DNA of 64,000 nucleotides from Granulicella rosea (GTDB lineage: Bacteria; Acidobacteriota; Terriglobia; Terriglobales; Acidobacteriaceae): assembly GCF_900188085.1 (NCBI RefSeq), contig NZ_FZOU01000013.1, forward strand, positions 1 to 64,000, read 5' to 3'. Positions within the stretch are counted from its first letter, which is position 1. The number at the start of each line of letters is the position of its first letter. Under the pieces are notes generated by a model. That model was given only the letters and a program-made list of their open reading frames with translations, ran no database searches and was not told the origin of the DNA. The translations under genes were made by a program, and so were the position numbers. Below, in pieces: positions 44,803 through 54,243 of the stretch.

Positions 44803-46347
44803 TTGTCACTTCGTATGGTCTTCATGCTTGCCGGGTTAGGGCTTGGATCTTTGCCGCTCGCTGCACAGAACGCATCTCCATCGCAGGCGCCGTCCGAAGA
44901 TCCGAGGGATCGGGGTGGAGTCTATGCTCTGCATGTCAAGGCGAAGACGGTCATCCTCGATGTCGTCGTCACCGACAAGCAGGGCCATGCGGTGACCAAC
45001 CTTACGCAGGATAGCTTCACGATCCTTGAAGACAGGCAGCCGCAGCGGATCACCAGCTTCGAGCGGCCGGGCGTGCATCCGCTTGCCGGCGACGTTCGTA
45101 TCGAGTCGACTGCGGATCTCGATCGCAAGGCGCCTGGCGCTCCGGTCGATCTTATCGTGCTCGACGAGATCAATACCCGCTTCGAGGACATGGCATTCGC
45201 CCGCTACTCCTTGAAGAAGTACCTCGACGCACAGCCCGGCAAGCTGAGCCAGCCAACCATGCTGGTCGCCGTCGACCTTCATCACATGACGGTGTTGAAG
45301 GACTACACGCAGGACAAGGCGTCGATCCTCAGCGCGCTCAATCGGCATCTCTCGCAGTACCCCTATCATCTCGATACATCCAGTTGGACGGCCGAGCGAT
45401 TCTCCGCGGCCTTCGGCGCGCTGATGCAGGTGGCGGAGGCGACCGTAGGTCATCCTGGTCATAAGAACATGATCTGGATTGGTCGCGGCTTTCCCGATGT
45501 GCGAACCGATACCATGCAGCCGGAGGATGAGGCGCAACTCGCGGACGCCATTGAACTGTGCATCAACATGTTGCGCGACGCGCGTATTACTTTGTACTCG
45601 GTCGATCCCGCGGGCGTGCCGTCGGCGCCCACGCCCGATGTGGACGGGGTCGATGTCGCGGATCCCTTTGGCGGCAACTTTCAGTTCAACGATGTCGCTG
45701 CAGCAACAGGCGGCAAGGCCTTCTTTGGTCGCAACGATGTGAACGTTGAAATCGGCGCCAGCGTTCGCGACGGCGCGAGCTTCTACACGCTCTCCTACAC
45801 GCCAACCGATGCGAGCGACGCAGCCAAGCCCTTCCGAAGAATTCGCGTGGTGATGAAGGATCCCAGCCTGCGCGCGGTCGCACGCGAGGGATACTATGCT
45901 CCGCGTGCGTCTGTGGCTTCCAATACGAAGTCACCCTCAATCGCGGATCGTTCGAAGTTCGATCTGCTCGGCGCCTCGGAGACGACACTGATCTACGACG
46001 GCGTGCCGATCGCCCTGTCGAGGTCCGAGAAAGACCCCGCCGTCATCCGCCTTCACATTGGCCGCGAGGGCATTGCATGGGCAGGCGTTGGCGCCGAACA
46101 AACGGCAAAGCTCCAGATTCTCTATGCGATCTTCGACCGCAAGGACAAGCTGCTGAGCAGAACGGCGAAGGATCTGGCGGTAAAGAATTCGTCCAACCCT
46201 GACGAGCCGGATAGCCAGCCGGGAGACATCAACCTGCTCTTCCGCCTGCCGCGGAACGAAGCTGCGGCGAGACTGCGCGTGGTTGTGCGCATGACGGACT
46301 CAGGTAAGGTCGGCGCGGCGAACCTGGATATCTCCGCGGCGAAATAA
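44803..46347 (+). CDS. VWFA-related exported protein, acidobacterial type
   Basis: A 514-residue protein with a signal peptide ending near LPLAAQ. The early segment VILDVVVTDKQGHAVTNLTQ and ILEDRQPQRITSFE is the hallmark of the VWFA-related family of acidobacteria. A VWA-like Rossmann domain follows (DLIVLDEINTRFEDM; IWIGRGFPDVR). The metal-site DxSxS is not intact, as in many family members. A TTG at 44803 is preferred as start because GGGAG sits five bases before it; the next ATG (44815) is too far. Probable role is protein interaction at the cell surface; the last gene of the plus-strand run. Confidence 0.75.
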   Translation: MSLRMVFMLAGLGLGSLPLAAQNASPSQAPSEDPRDRGGVYALHVKAKTVILDVVVTDKQGHAVTNLTQDSFTILEDRQPQRITSFERPGVHPLAGDVRIESTADLDRKAPGAPVDLIVLDEINTRFEDMAFARYSLKKYLDAQPGKLSQPTMLVAVDLHHMTVLKDYTQDKASILSALNRHLSQYPYHLDTSSWTAERFSAAFGALMQVAEATVGHPGHKNMIWIGRGFPDVRTDTMQPEDEAQLADAIELCINMLRDARITLYSVDPAGVPSAPTPDVDGVDVADPFGGNFQFNDVAAATGGKAFFGRNDVNVEIGASVRDGASFYTLSYTPTDASDAAKPFRRIRVVMKDPSLRAVAREGYYAPRASVASNTKSPSIADRSKFDLLGASETTLIYDGVPIALSRSEKDPAVIRLHIGREGIAWAGVGAEQTAKLQILYAIFDRKDKLLSRTAKDLAVKNSSNPDEPDSQPGDINLLFRLPRNEAAARLRVVVRMTDSGKVGAANLDISAAK

Positions 46348-46393
46348 ATACGCTCATGTACAGTTACAAATATATGTGGCGCGGCGGTGCGAC

Positions 46394-49228
46394 CTAGTCG
46401 TCGTCATCATCTTTCTTCTTTTTCAGCTTGACCTTCAACTGCGCTGGCGCCGGCTTGTCGCCCATCGCATCCTGCCAGAGGATGATGTTCAGCTTCTGCG
46501 CATCGGCGCGATCGGCGCGGCGGAAGTCCATCTTCATCGAGGCCTTGGCGCCCGGCGCGGTCTTCTCGTTGATCGCATAGATCAGGTTGTTGTCGCGATT
46601 GGCGTACGTGGCGGTGAAGGGCGGTTGGTCCCCTGGACCGGAGAAGACCGGCTCCATCGCGTTCGTGAAGGCGTCGTTGTTGTTCATCGGGGGCAGGTCC
46701 AGCGCCATCTCCATCGTGCGGACCATCGAGACCGTGGTGTAGAAGCGGCCATCGAGGAACGTACCGCCATCCTTCGCGCGCGGAGCATATTTGCTCACCA
46801 CCAGTGCGATGCTGCGATGCGCGTCGACATGATCCGCGCCGTTCTGTGCATCGTCTTCGAGGATGAAGAAGGCCGTGTCGTCCCAATATGCCGAGTGCGA
46901 GACTGCATCGACGACGCGGCCGATGGCAAGATCGTTGTCGGCGACAAGAGACTTCGGCGTCGGGCCGCCCGGCGTGGTGCCATTGGTGTGATCGTTGCCG
47001 AGACGCAGCAGGATGAAGTTCGGCATATTGTCCTTGCCGGCCTTGCGCTCGCCGATCCAGCCATCCAGATGCCGCAGAAAAATATTCGCGCGCAACTGGT
47101 CGGGAATTCTCAGATTGAAGTTAGGATATTCGGGCGCGAAGTTACCGACGAGTTCGGGCTTCGTCGCTGTGTTGCCGGCGAGCAGCGGGATCGGATAACG
47201 CCACTTGCTGGCGCCGCCGCCCCATGCCTCGGGTATCGCTTCGCCCGGCTGAATCGCGACGCGCTCGCAGGGATTCAGCTTGTTGTCGAAGATGCCGGCG
47301 CCGGAGTCCGCGTGTTGCGCCGCGGGCTTCTTATCGCTGCAGAAGGTGGACTCGATGAACTCGCCGAAGTGATAGAGCGTCTTGCCGTGCCGCGCGACAT
47401 CGCCCCACAGATAGCCGCTCGCGGGCTCGTTGACATCGGGGATGTGTTGCTCGATGGGGAAGCCATCGGCGACCATGCCTTCGTAGTCGTAGGTGCGCTG
47501 GCCGCGGCCGTAGTTCGCCTGCCAGGTCTTGTCGAGATAGTCGGTGCCGATTGCGCTGGTCGACCAGGTGTGGCCTTCTCCCGAGACCTCGCCCGAGTCG
47601 TAGAAGTTATCCATCACGCCATACTGCATAGCCATCGCGTGCTGATTCGGAGTAATGTCGGCGCCGTACATGGTGAGCGATGGATCGCCGTTTGCGAATG
47701 GCTTTCCATCCTTCTGCAGATCGCCGAAGAGCTGATCGTAGGTGCGGTTTTCCTTGATGATGTAGATCACATGCTTGATGGGATTCTGGCCGTTGGCAAA
47801 GCTCAGCTTCTGCTCCGCGGACTTCATCCGGTTCGACTCGAGCACGACGCTCGTCCAGGTGGGCAGATCGTTTTCCATCGTGGATGGATTGAGCACGGCG
47901 AGCGAGCCATACAGCAGCGTCGGGATGTAGGTGAAGGTGCGTTTGCTCGTGGCGAAGCGCTTGCCGTTCAGGACGATCTCGCGTTGTGCGAAATTGTTCG
48001 GACCCGTGCCTTTGCCCTTCGCGGTCGCGACGTAGAGCTTGCCGTTCACGTCCATCATGCTCATCGGCATCCACTCCGTGGGGAAGAAGCCGATCGGCTC
48101 GACGAGGCCGCGCTTGGCCGCCTTCGCCGTGAGCCTGCGCGTATCGACGACAGCGACGGAGTCGGACATCGCGTTGCCGATATAGAGGCGTGTGCCATCG
48201 GCGTTGACGGCAAGCGTCTCCGGCTCGGCGCCGAAGTAGGTCTGACCCGGAAGCCGCGTGTCGAAGTAACCCTTGACCGCAAAGGCGCCGCCCGCCACAT
48301 GGATCGCGGCGACCGCGTCGCGATTCGTGAGGGCGACATACAGGGTCGCCCCATCGGGCGATAGCTGCATCGCGCTGGGATGCGTGCCGGGCGCGATGGG
48401 GCTGCTCGGCTTCAGGAGATCGAGCTTGCGTGCAACAACGCCTTGGTGAAGATCGAGCTCCACGACCTCGCTCGCATTCCACAAAGCGACATACGCGCGA
48501 CGGCCATCCTGCGAGACGCGCACGTCGACAGGGTAGGTGGAGGGAACTGCATTGCTCTCCGAAAGGTCGAAGCGCTGCAGCACCTTGCCGCTCTCCGGAT
48601 CGAGCACGAGCGCATCGTCCGAGAGGTTGTCCGCAACCAGCAGTCGCTCGGCCGCGCCCTCGGCGAAGACAGCGATCGCCGCTGGAAATGAGATGGCTTG
48701 GTTGCCCGGTTCATCCTTCAGAAGATCGGACCTGCGTCCCGCCGCGAGCTGCTGCAACGGAATTTTGATGACGCGTTCGGGAGTGATGACACCGTCGTGG
48801 AAGCTGTAGACGAGGATTCCATTGCCGAGATCCTTGGCCTTGGTTCCGTTGGGATCGGTGGTCGAGCCGACGGTCGCATAGAGGCGGCGGCCGTCGCGGC
48901 TGAAGGCCAGGCCGCTGTACATGGTCTGCTTGGCCGTGAGGGTCATGCGTTCGTCGGGGAAGTCGGTGACCTTGCCCGTGCTCGTCTCGGTGACCGCCAG
49001 CGACTGCAGATAGCCTGATTCGACCGTTCCATACCCCGCATTGACGGTGACGACGTACCTGCCGTCGGGCGATGCCGCCATGGTCATCGGAAGGCTGTTC
49101 AGGCGCCGGGGATCGCCCGGCGCAGTCTTGACGAGCTGTTTTCCCGTGGGAAGATCAATGGTCTGTGTCCATGCGGAGGTGAAGCATGCAAAGAGAACGA
49201 TGGCGGTGACGGAAGTGACGGAGCCCAT
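46394..49228 (-). CDS. Beta-propeller plus phosphoesterase protein with K/D tail
   Basis: A 944-residue exported protein with a signal peptide ending near SAWTQ. An N-terminal YncE-like beta-propeller (about 30-440; SPDGRYVVTVN, SPDGATLYVALTN) is joined to an alkaline-phosphatase-superfamily phosphoesterase domain. The latter begins KHVIYIIKENRTYDQLFGDL and contains MDNFYDSGEVSGEGH and FFILEDDAQNGADHVDAHRS. The protein ends in KKKK followed by DDDDD, an unusual charge-block tail. The ATG at 49228 is favoured over an in-frame TTG upstream because GGAG lies just before it. It converges with the VWFA-related gene. Substrate is unknown. Confidence 0.8.
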   Translation of the reverse strand: MGSVTSVTAIVLFACFTSAWTQTIDLPTGKQLVKTAPGDPRRLNSLPMTMAASPDGRYVVTVNAGYGTVESGYLQSLAVTETSTGKVTDFPDERMTLTAKQTMYSGLAFSRDGRRLYATVGSTTDPNGTKAKDLGNGILVYSFHDGVITPERVIKIPLQQLAAGRRSDLLKDEPGNQAISFPAAIAVFAEGAAERLLVADNLSDDALVLDPESGKVLQRFDLSESNAVPSTYPVDVRVSQDGRRAYVALWNASEVVELDLHQGVVARKLDLLKPSSPIAPGTHPSAMQLSPDGATLYVALTNRDAVAAIHVAGGAFAVKGYFDTRLPGQTYFGAEPETLAVNADGTRLYIGNAMSDSVAVVDTRRLTAKAAKRGLVEPIGFFPTEWMPMSMMDVNGKLYVATAKGKGTGPNNFAQREIVLNGKRFATSKRTFTYIPTLLYGSLAVLNPSTMENDLPTWTSVVLESNRMKSAEQKLSFANGQNPIKHVIYIIKENRTYDQLFGDLQKDGKPFANGDPSLTMYGADITPNQHAMAMQYGVMDNFYDSGEVSGEGHTWSTSAIGTDYLDKTWQANYGRGQRTYDYEGMVADGFPIEQHIPDVNEPASGYLWGDVARHGKTLYHFGEFIESTFCSDKKPAAQHADSGAGIFDNKLNPCERVAIQPGEAIPEAWGGGASKWRYPIPLLAGNTATKPELVGNFAPEYPNFNLRIPDQLRANIFLRHLDGWIGERKAGKDNMPNFILLRLGNDHTNGTTPGGPTPKSLVADNDLAIGRVVDAVSHSAYWDDTAFFILEDDAQNGADHVDAHRSIALVVSKYAPRAKDGGTFLDGRFYTTVSMVRTMEMALDLPPMNNNDAFTNAMEPVFSGPGDQPPFTATYANRDNNLIYAINEKTAPGAKASMKMDFRRADRADAQKLNIILWQDAMGDKPAPAQLKVKLKKKKDDDDD

Positions 49229-49263
49229 AAACTCCAAGCATAAGGGTCGTCTGTTAACGTGCG

Positions 49264-49692
49264 ATGCATGGCTTAAACTGGGGCTGGATCAGGAGGCGCA
49301 ACGTGCTCATCGAGCTTTCCAAGGCGTTGTCGTTCGCTCTCTGCCTGGTGTCGCTCCACGCCGTGCTGGCGAGCGCCTTCTTCGAACCCGACACGACGTG
49401 GCCGCAGCGCTTGACGGCTGGCCTCTTCCGGCTGGCGATCGCGGCGTGCGTCTGCTGCGCCAGCGGACTGCTGTTCTCCTATCCCGCCCGGTGGAATCCC
49501 GACCGCGACGTCTCGCTGTGGAGGACATTGCCGATCCGTCTTTTTCTGTGGGCCGCGGTCGTCCTGAGCATGCTCTTTGCGCTGACCTGGTATCTGCGCT
49601 GCGGCGGCATCAACTCCTTCGGCATTCCGCCCGACTGCCTGGCTTTAGACTCCTTGCGCCGGGCGCCGTCTCCAGTGATAGCATTTACTTAG
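49264..49692 (+). CDS. Small membrane protein with three predicted TM segments
   Basis: A 142-residue protein with hydrophobic stretches ALSFALCLVSLHAVLASAF, LAIAACVCCASGLLFSY and LFLWAAVVLSMLFALTWYL, and a polar C-terminal tail. It is divergent from the phosphoesterase gene with only 35 bases between starts, so promoters must overlap or lie within the genes. It precedes the PknG-type cluster by 33 bases. No family function is recognised; a role in that cluster is possible but not shown. Confidence 0.65.
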   Translation: MHGLNWGWIRRRNVLIELSKALSFALCLVSLHAVLASAFFEPDTTWPQRLTAGLFRLAIAACVCCASGLLFSYPARWNPDRDVSLWRTLPIRLFLWAAVVLSMLFALTWYLRCGGINSFGIPPDCLALDSLRRAPSPVIAFT

Positions 49693-49725
49693 TAGGTGCA
49701 GGTGCTTCGGTAGCACGGGCAAAGC

Positions 49726-50913
49726 ATGACCATGCTGGAGATCGATGAAGCCTTAGCCGCCTGGCGCAGCCGGCTGACTGCCATAGCGGACAACCTGCTG
49801 TGGCTGCAGAACGATTCCACCTACAAGATGCTCAGCGGCTCCGGCGCAACCCATGTGCGAGCCGCCGGGGCGACGGCCAGGCGGGTCGATCCCGCGCTCG
49901 CGCCCATGCAGACCATCTTCGAGCGCTTCAGCGTTCTCCAGACGACGATCGAGCGCGCCGACGAGCTGCGGCGCAGCATGCCCGCGCTCTTTGGCGCCGA
50001 GCAGAGGCTCGCGGAGATCCGGCATGTACTCTTCGGCAGGTCGATCCAGCTTGCAGTCTCCGCCGCGCCCTCCGCGCAGCGTTCGTTGCTCAGCGGCGCG
50101 CAGGGCGTCGAGCAGCGGACGCCCGACGAGGTGCTCGCGGCGATGGTGACGGAGTTCGCCACGGCGCGCGACGCGGTGCTGGCCGTCGAGCACGCCTGGC
50201 GCGATCTTGCCGAAGGCGTCGACCGCGCCGAAGACCAGATACAGCGGTTTCCGGCGAACGCACAGAGCGGCATCCAGAGGAACCTGCAGGAGATTCGCGA
50301 CTCCCTCGGAACCGACCCGCTGGGCGCGCTCGACAATCTGCGCAAACGCGTGGAGCCCGAGCTTGCGCGGTTCTCCCGGATGGCTGCGGCAGCGGCGAAG
50401 ACCCGGCAGGATCTCGAGCAGGCGCACGCACGGCTGGACCAGCTTGTGGCGCTTCATCGCGAGATTCTCGCCGCCGAAGCCGAGGCGAAGGCGAAGGTTG
50501 CGGGCTTCCACGCGTCGTCGCCCCCAGCGGGGGAAGAGAGGTTCAAGCGGCTGCGCGAGTGGCTCCATCAGCTCGACCTGCGTTGCACGGAGGGCGCCTC
50601 GGCGAACGTTGAGACGGGACTGCGCAACTGGAACAAGGGTGCCGAAGAGCTTGCGTCCGAGGAGAGCCGCGCGCGCGCCGCGATCCAGACCGCGCTCGAA
50701 ACCCGCCGCGAACTGCGCGGCCGGCTGGACGCCCTGAAGGCCAAGGCCCGTGCGTGGCGCGTCGCCGAGCATGCGGAGATGTCCGATCTGGCGCGGCAGG
50801 GCGAGCAGTTGCTCACCACCCGGCCCACCAATCTGGAGCACGCCGCGGCAGCGGTCGCTCTCTATGCGACGATGTTGAACGCAAAGAAGATGCAGAAGAG
50901 GGGTTCCGAATGA
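49726..50913 (+). CDS. Helical protein of the PknG-type cluster
   Basis: A 395-residue soluble, almost entirely alpha-helical protein with long amphipathic, coiled-coil-like segments (RQDLEQAHARLDQLVALHRE; LETRRELRGRLDALKAKARA). No signal peptide, membrane segment or catalytic motif is seen. Its TGA overlaps the ATG of the PknG-like kinase gene as ATGA, which implies coupled translation and a product needed with the kinase. It opens the signalling cluster and may act as a scaffold or a phosphorylation target. A second in-frame ATG six bases on (49732) is an alternative start. Confidence 0.7.
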   Translation: MTMLEIDEALAAWRSRLTAIADNLLWLQNDSTYKMLSGSGATHVRAAGATARRVDPALAPMQTIFERFSVLQTTIERADELRRSMPALFGAEQRLAEIRHVLFGRSIQLAVSAAPSAQRSLLSGAQGVEQRTPDEVLAAMVTEFATARDAVLAVEHAWRDLAEGVDRAEDQIQRFPANAQSGIQRNLQEIRDSLGTDPLGALDNLRKRVEPELARFSRMAAAAAKTRQDLEQAHARLDQLVALHREILAAEAEAKAKVAGFHASSPPAGEERFKRLREWLHQLDLRCTEGASANVETGLRNWNKGAEELASEESRARAAIQTALETRRELRGRLDALKAKARAWRVAEHAEMSDLARQGEQLLTTRPTNLEHAAAAVALYATMLNAKKMQKRGSE

Positions 50914-53144
50914 GTGGAGAAGCCTGCAAGCGGCCCGGATGCGCGGGCGTGATCGAGGACGGCTACTGCAATCTCTGCGGGCATGCGGCGGTGAAGGGCG
51001 CGGCTGCGACCTCGGCCGCCACCTCGGCCGGGCCGGGAGTTTCGTCGCGCGAACACCAGACCGGAAGCCAGACGGGAAGCCATCGGACCTCGTCGGTCAT
51101 CACGACCGGCACGGGCTCGACGCCGATGTCGCGGGCTTCGTCCGGCACGCGCCGCTCGACGAGGTCGAGTTCGCGCGCGACGCGCAAGCAGCTTGGCGCG
51201 GGGCTGATCACGCTGCCCGATCTGCCGTCGATCGAGCCGGAACGCGCGATCATGCTCGACCCCAAGGTGCCGGAGCGCAAGCGCTTCTGCGGCCGGTGCG
51301 ATACGGCGTTGAAGCGCGAAGCCGGCTTCTGCGGCAAGTGCGGCATGAAATACAGCTTCATCCCCAGCCTGCGCGCGGGCGACGTCGTCGCCGGACAGTA
51401 TGCAGTGAAGGGGCCGATCGCCTTCGGCGGTCTGGGCTGGATCTATCTCGCCTTCGATACGCTGCTGTCGCGCTACGTCGTGCTCAAGGGCCTGCTCAAC
51501 ACGCAGGACGAGTCGGCCGCCGCGCTGGCGGTAGCCGAGCGGCAGTTTCTCGCGGCGGTCAAGCATCCGAACATCGTCGGCATCTATAACTTCGTGCAGT
51601 TCGGGACCGAAGGCTTCATCGTCATGGAGTACGTCGGCGGCAAGACGTTGAAGCAGATTCGCCAGGAGCGCGGTCCGCTGCCGCCGGCCGAGGCCATCGC
51701 GTACATCCACCGCATCCTGCCGTGCTTTGCGTACCTGCATCGGCTCGGGCTGGTCTACTGCGACTTCAAGCCGGACAACGTCATGATGGAGCGCGACGAC
51801 GTGAAGCTGCTCGACCTGGGCGGCGTGCGCCGGATGGACGATACCAAGGGCGACATCTACGGCACCGTCGGGTACTCCGCGCCAGAGGCTGGCGCCGGGC
51901 CGACCGCCGCGTCGGACCTGTATACGGTTGGCCGCACGCTGGCGGTGCTGCTGACCGATATTCGCGGCTTTTCGAGCGATCACCGCTATACGCTGCCGAC
52001 TCCGCAGGAGGAGCCGAAGTTCGCCAAACAGGAGTCGCTCTACCGCTTCCTGTTGAAGATGACGGCCGAGAATCCGGACGACCGTTTCGTCAACGCGGAG
52101 GAGGCCGCCGAGCAGTTGCTGGGAGTGCTGCGCGAGGTGGTCGCGGTCGACACCGGCACGCCGCATCCCGGGTCGAGCGCGGACTTCGGCCCCGATCTGC
52201 TGGCGCTCGACTCCGGCCATGAGATGCGCTCCGCCGAACCGGACTACGCATACCTGCCGCTGCCGGCGATCGACATCGAAGATCCAGCGGCGCAGGCGGT
52301 GGGAAGCGCCAACGCGCTGGCCGATCCGGAGCGCCGGGTCGCGGCGCTGGAGCTGGTGCGCGGACGTTTTTCGAAGTCGCGCGAGGCGCGGCTGTGGCTG
52401 GCCGCGGCGCAGTCCGATAGCGCCGCTTACGCCGAGGCGGAGGCGCTGCTGAAGGCGCTGGGCGAAGAGGATGCGTGGGATTGGCGCGTGCAGTGGTTCG
52501 AGGCACGGATGCGGCTTGCGCAGAAGCGGCCCGCCGAGGCGCGCAAGCTCTTCGACCAGGTGTACTTCGATCTGCCGGGCGAGCTGGCGCCGAAGCTGGC
52601 TCTGGGCCTGTCGGCGGAGCTTGCGGGCGATCTCACGGTTGCGTCCGAGATGTACGATCTCGTCTCGCAGACCGATCCGGGCCACGTCTCGGCCGTCTTC
52701 GGGCTGGCGCGCTGCCGGTTCCGGAGCGGCGATCGGACCGGCGCGGTGGCGGCGCTGAACCGGATTCCGCCATCTTCGGGCCTCTTCCTGCGCTCGCGCG
52801 TGGAGGCCGCTCGCATGCTGGTGCGGGCGGAGGGAAGCGCGCTGCGGCTGGAGGATCTGGCGTCGGCTTCGGCGCTGGCCGAGAGCCTTGCGCTCGAGGA
52901 GATCAACAAGCTGACGCTCGGCAACCAGATTCTGACGGCGGCGGTCGATCATGTCAGCTCGAAGGCGATGGCTGCGGGCCAAAGCGCGAAGGATCTCAGG
53001 ATCATGGGCCGGCCGGTGAACGAGCGGCAGCTGCGGCTTGGGCTCGAAAGCTCGCTGCGTGGGCTGGCGCGATTCATGACCGGCGACGAGCGCATTCAAC
53101 TGGTGGACCAGGCGAATCTGGTGCGACCGAGGACGTTGCTCTAA
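50910..53144 (+). CDS. pknG: PknG-family Ser/Thr protein kinase
   Basis: A 744-residue cytoplasmic kinase with the full architecture of mycobacterial PknG (about 750 residues). An extra zinc ribbon (C6, C11, C20, C23) and a Ser/Thr-rich linker precede the rubredoxin-like module (C127, C130, C141, C144). The kinase domain has VVLKG (K193), YCDFKPDNVM (D285) and LDLGG (D302), the PknG-type variants of HRDLKPEN and DFG. A TPR domain follows, and the C terminus ERQLRLGLESSLRGLAR also matches PknG. PknG phosphorylates an FHA protein and controls glutamate metabolism; an FHA gene lies three genes on. Start overlaps the previous stop. Confidence 0.92.
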   Translation: MSGEACKRPGCAGVIEDGYCNLCGHAAVKGAAATSAATSAGPGVSSREHQTGSQTGSHRTSSVITTGTGSTPMSRASSGTRRSTRSSSRATRKQLGAGLITLPDLPSIEPERAIMLDPKVPERKRFCGRCDTALKREAGFCGKCGMKYSFIPSLRAGDVVAGQYAVKGPIAFGGLGWIYLAFDTLLSRYVVLKGLLNTQDESAAALAVAERQFLAAVKHPNIVGIYNFVQFGTEGFIVMEYVGGKTLKQIRQERGPLPPAEAIAYIHRILPCFAYLHRLGLVYCDFKPDNVMMERDDVKLLDLGGVRRMDDTKGDIYGTVGYSAPEAGAGPTAASDLYTVGRTLAVLLTDIRGFSSDHRYTLPTPQEEPKFAKQESLYRFLLKMTAENPDDRFVNAEEAAEQLLGVLREVVAVDTGTPHPGSSADFGPDLLALDSGHEMRSAEPDYAYLPLPAIDIEDPAAQAVGSANALADPERRVAALELVRGRFSKSREARLWLAAAQSDSAAYAEAEALLKALGEEDAWDWRVQWFEARMRLAQKRPAEARKLFDQVYFDLPGELAPKLALGLSAELAGDLTVASEMYDLVSQTDPGHVSAVFGLARCRFRSGDRTGAVAALNRIPPSSGLFLRSRVEAARMLVRAEGSALRLEDLASASALAESLALEEINKLTLGNQILTAAVDHVSSKAMAAGQSAKDLRIMGRPVNERQLRLGLESSLRGLARFMTGDERIQLVDQANLVRPRTLL

Positions 53145-53207
53145 CCAAGTGGAAGCATGGGCGTTAGCCCTGGGCCCGCGGGACAAACGAAAGAGGAATA
53201 ACCACGA

Positions 53208-54200
53208 ATGCAATGTCCCGCCTGTAACACTGAAGCGCCGAACGAAGACCTGTTCTGCGAGAACTGCGGCGTGAATCTGAAGTCTCCGCCTGCTGCGGCG
53301 CCGGCTGCCGGTTGCACCTGTGGCGCGTCTGCGGACGAGGCGGACGAGGACGGCTTCTGCCTGCGTTGCGGGCGTCGCGTCGTGCGCCCGGCGTCGGACC
53401 ACGTGGAGGAGGCGCTTTCGCCGGTCTTCGCGGCGGTCTCCGACCGGGGCATACGGCATGACCGGAACGAGGATCGCTTCGGCATGCTGCAGTCTGGCGC
53501 GTGGCGCGTGATGGCGGTGTGCGACGGCGTATCGGCGACGCGCAAGTCGGAGATTGCGTCGGCCGCGGTGTCGGAGGGTTTGGTGCGTTCGCTGGGGGAT
53601 GCGGTCAAGGGCGGCGTCGCCGATCCCGAGCTGGCGATGCGGCAGGCGATCGCGGCGGGCGCGGCGAATCTTGCCACGCGGACGCCGCGTGACGAGCGCG
53701 AGAATCCGCCGTCGACGACGGTTGTGGCCGCGCTGGTTCGTACGTCGGAGACGGGCCTGGAGGTTGCGATCGGTTGGATCGGCGACAGCCGCGCGTACTG
53801 GATCGATGCCTCCGGCGCGACGCCGCTCACGGTCGACCACTCGTGGTTAAACGAGGTGGTGGCGTCCGGCGAGATGAGCGCGGCCGCGGCGGCTGCCGCC
53901 CCGCAGGCGCACGCGATTACGCGCTGGATCGGCGCGGATGCGGAGCCGAATCTGAAGGCCGATATCGTGCGCCGCAGCTTTACCGGGGCGGGGACGCTGT
54001 TGCTTTGCACGGACGGCCTCTGGAACTACGCGAGCGCCGAGAATGCGCTTGCGAAGCTGGTGCATGAGGGCGCGGCGACGGGCGAGGATGCGCTCGCCAC
54101 CGCGCGCCGGCTGGTCCAGTTCGCCAACGAACGAGGCGGTCAGGACAATATCACGGTGGCCCTGCTGCATCTTTCGCAACCCAACCCAAACAAGAGTTAG
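53208..54200 (+). CDS. PP2C-type Ser/Thr phosphatase with N-terminal zinc ribbons
   Basis: A 330-residue protein. The first 65 residues hold two Cys-rich ribbons (CPACNTEAP...FCENCG; CTCGA...FCLRCG). A PPM/PP2C domain follows, with metal-site motifs SDRGIRHDRNEDRFG, VCDGVS, GWIGDSRAYW, LLLCTDGLWN and GGQDNITVALL. All usual metal-binding Asp residues appear present. It should reverse phosphorylation by the neighbouring kinase. The 63-base gap after the kinase gene contains a GGGCGTTAGCCC hairpin, and AAGAGGAA precedes the ATG. It lies between kinase and VWA genes on one strand. Confidence 0.9.
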   Translation: MQCPACNTEAPNEDLFCENCGVNLKSPPAAAPAAGCTCGASADEADEDGFCLRCGRRVVRPASDHVEEALSPVFAAVSDRGIRHDRNEDRFGMLQSGAWRVMAVCDGVSATRKSEIASAAVSEGLVRSLGDAVKGGVADPELAMRQAIAAGAANLATRTPRDERENPPSTTVVAALVRTSETGLEVAIGWIGDSRAYWIDASGATPLTVDHSWLNEVVASGEMSAAAAAAAPQAHAITRWIGADAEPNLKADIVRRSFTGAGTLLLCTDGLWNYASAENALAKLVHEGAATGEDALATARRLVQFANERGGQDNITVALLHLSQPNPNKS

Positions 54201-54243
54201 ACTGGTATGGCTTCAGCTTCATGGGCCGGATCGGAGAGTTTCG

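Noticed and set aside
50862..53840. A 992-codon open frame on the minus strand
   Set aside because: It is antisense to the PknG-like kinase and phosphatase genes, which have clear motifs; its Arg/His-rich composition is typical of a GC-rich shadow.
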